Both the position numbers and the translations under genes were made by a program. 21,791 bases of DNA from Oscillospiraceae bacterium (lineage in GTDB: Bacteria > Bacillota > Clostridia > Oscillospirales > Ruminococcaceae): NCBI GenBank assembly GCA_020024235.1, contig JAHHUA010000010.1, positions 1 to 21,791 on the forward strand, read 5' to 3'. Under the pieces are notes generated by a model, which saw only the letters and a program-made list of their open reading frames with translations, had not been told where the DNA came from and ran no database searches. Below are positions 21,276 to 21,791 of this stretch, piece after piece (positions within the stretch are counted from its first letter, which is position 1; every line of letters starts with the position of its first letter).

Positions 21276-21791
21276 CTATATCCCCCCATATCTTCTGTTT
21301 CTTTCAGAATAAATTTTTACTGCATCCAAAAGGCAATTTTTATCAAAATCAGGCCATAGCACATCAGTAAATACCATTTCCGCATAGGCATTTTGCCACA
21401 AAAGGAAATTTGATATTCTTTTTTCTCCACCCGGTCTTATAAGCAAATCGGGATCCGGCATACCATTTGTATATATGTAATTTGAAATTGTTTTCTCATT
21501 TATATCTTCGGGAGAAAATTCCCCTTCTTTTATTTTTTCGCCGATTTTTTTAACTGCATGGACAAGTTCATCACGTCCGCCATAGTTTAAAGCAATATTT
21601 ACAGTAAAATCAGTGAATTTTGAAGTTTTTTCTTCACACTCCGTAATCAGTGCTTTTAAATCATCATCAAGTGGAGTTATATTTCCAATAAAATTAATTT
21701 TTCCCTCTTCTTTTACATTTTCCTTAATATCAAGAAGGTAATTTCTAAGTAAATTCATTATTTCATCAACTTCTTTTTGTGGTCTTTTCCA
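21276..21791 (-). CDS. uppS: Isoprenyl transferase (undecaprenyl diphosphate synthase), 5' end missing
   Basis: UppS chains isopentenyl units onto farnesyl diphosphate to make undecaprenyl diphosphate, the lipid carrier for cell wall synthesis. The frame is open to the right edge of the window. The first visible codons read WKRPQKEVDEIMNLL, matching the ENWKRP region of the family. The ATG at 21756-21758 is therefore internal, and about 65-75 N-terminal residues with the catalytic DGNGRWA motif lie outside. The 171 visible residues include NIALNYGGRDEL and PDLLIRPGGEKRISNFLLWQ, the diphosphate-binding and dimer motif. The variant RPGGEKR replaces the more usual RTSGEQR. The TAG stop precedes cdsA by one base. 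Confidence 0.96.
   Translation of the reverse strand, partial: WKRPQKEVDEIMNLLRNYLLDIKENVKEEGKINFIGNITPLDDDLKALITECEEKTSKFTDFTVNIALNYGGRDELVHAVKKIGEKIKEGEFSPEDINEKTISNYIYTNGMPDPDLLIRPGGEKRISNFLLWQNAYAEMVFTDVLWPDFDKNCLLDAVKIYSERNRRYGGI

Noticed and set aside
21276..21758. uppS as a complete 160-residue gene
   Set aside because: The frame stays open to the window edge with the conserved WKRP segment upstream of this ATG, so the gene is truncated by the window.
1..21791. CRISPR array, insertion sequence, prophage or defence island
   Set aside because: I found no spaced direct repeats, transposase, integrase or defence-type genes. The gene content is core metabolism and replication.

Overview
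This window is a 21.8 kb piece of a low-GC bacterial chromosome. All 20 coding regions I can support read leftward on the minus strand. The organism is most likely a member of the Clostridia. The reasons are the Gram-positive-type replicative polymerase PolC, the typical Firmicutes order uppS-cdsA-dxr-rseP-ispG-polC, a CdaA/CdaR pair, SAM-I and FMN riboswitches with rho-independent terminators, strong AGGAGG-like ribosome binding sites, and AT-rich TTGACA/TATAAT promoters. I cannot assign a genus from sequence alone. I see no rRNA, tRNA, CRISPR array, insertion sequence or phage gene. This is core chromosome rather than an accessory island.

Layout in the direction of transcription (right to left). 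(1) 21791-12839: uppS (its 5' end lies outside the window), cdsA, dxr, rseP, ispG and polC, tightly packed with overlaps or short gaps. This links isoprenoid and phospholipid synthesis, intramembrane proteolysis and replication. (2) 12691-11040: a small lipoprotein, then ispD and ispF. (3) 10974-9545: a DUF3343 protein and a cysteine-desulfurase-like class V aminotransferase, separated by a strong terminator-like hairpin. (4) 9468-4414: cdaA, cdaR, a large FAD-dependent dehydrogenase, a PAP2 phosphatase and rnhA, ending in a 14-bp terminator. (5) 4367-3437: promoter, FMN riboswitch, terminator and the riboflavin transporter ribU. (6) 3371-1887: promoter, SAM-I riboswitch, terminator, metK and its 3' hairpin. 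(7) 1832-322: a membrane M50-type metalloprotease homologue with its own promoter, then a 56-residue unknown ORF closed by a terminator. Positions 1-321 hold no gene I can see.

How they work together: dxr, ispD, ispF and ispG are four enzymes of the MEP isoprenoid pathway. Their C5 product is built up elsewhere and then used by UppS to make undecaprenyl diphosphate, the cell-wall lipid carrier. The PAP2 protein could in principle dephosphorylate such lipids. CdaA makes c-di-AMP and CdaR is its membrane partner. metK and ribU are each controlled by the riboswitch that senses the metabolite their product makes or brings in.

Most notable observations: rseP has no ATG, GTG or TTG start that would include its catalytic HELGH motif. 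It seems to start at ATT or ATA behind a good ribosome binding site. The ribU leader carries a possible second, translational layer of control: a ribosome-site hairpin whose anti-SD strand is also complementary to the 5' strand of the aptamer P1 helix. The metK leader repeats the 5' arm of its terminator just downstream of it. No clearly new multi-gene system is visible.
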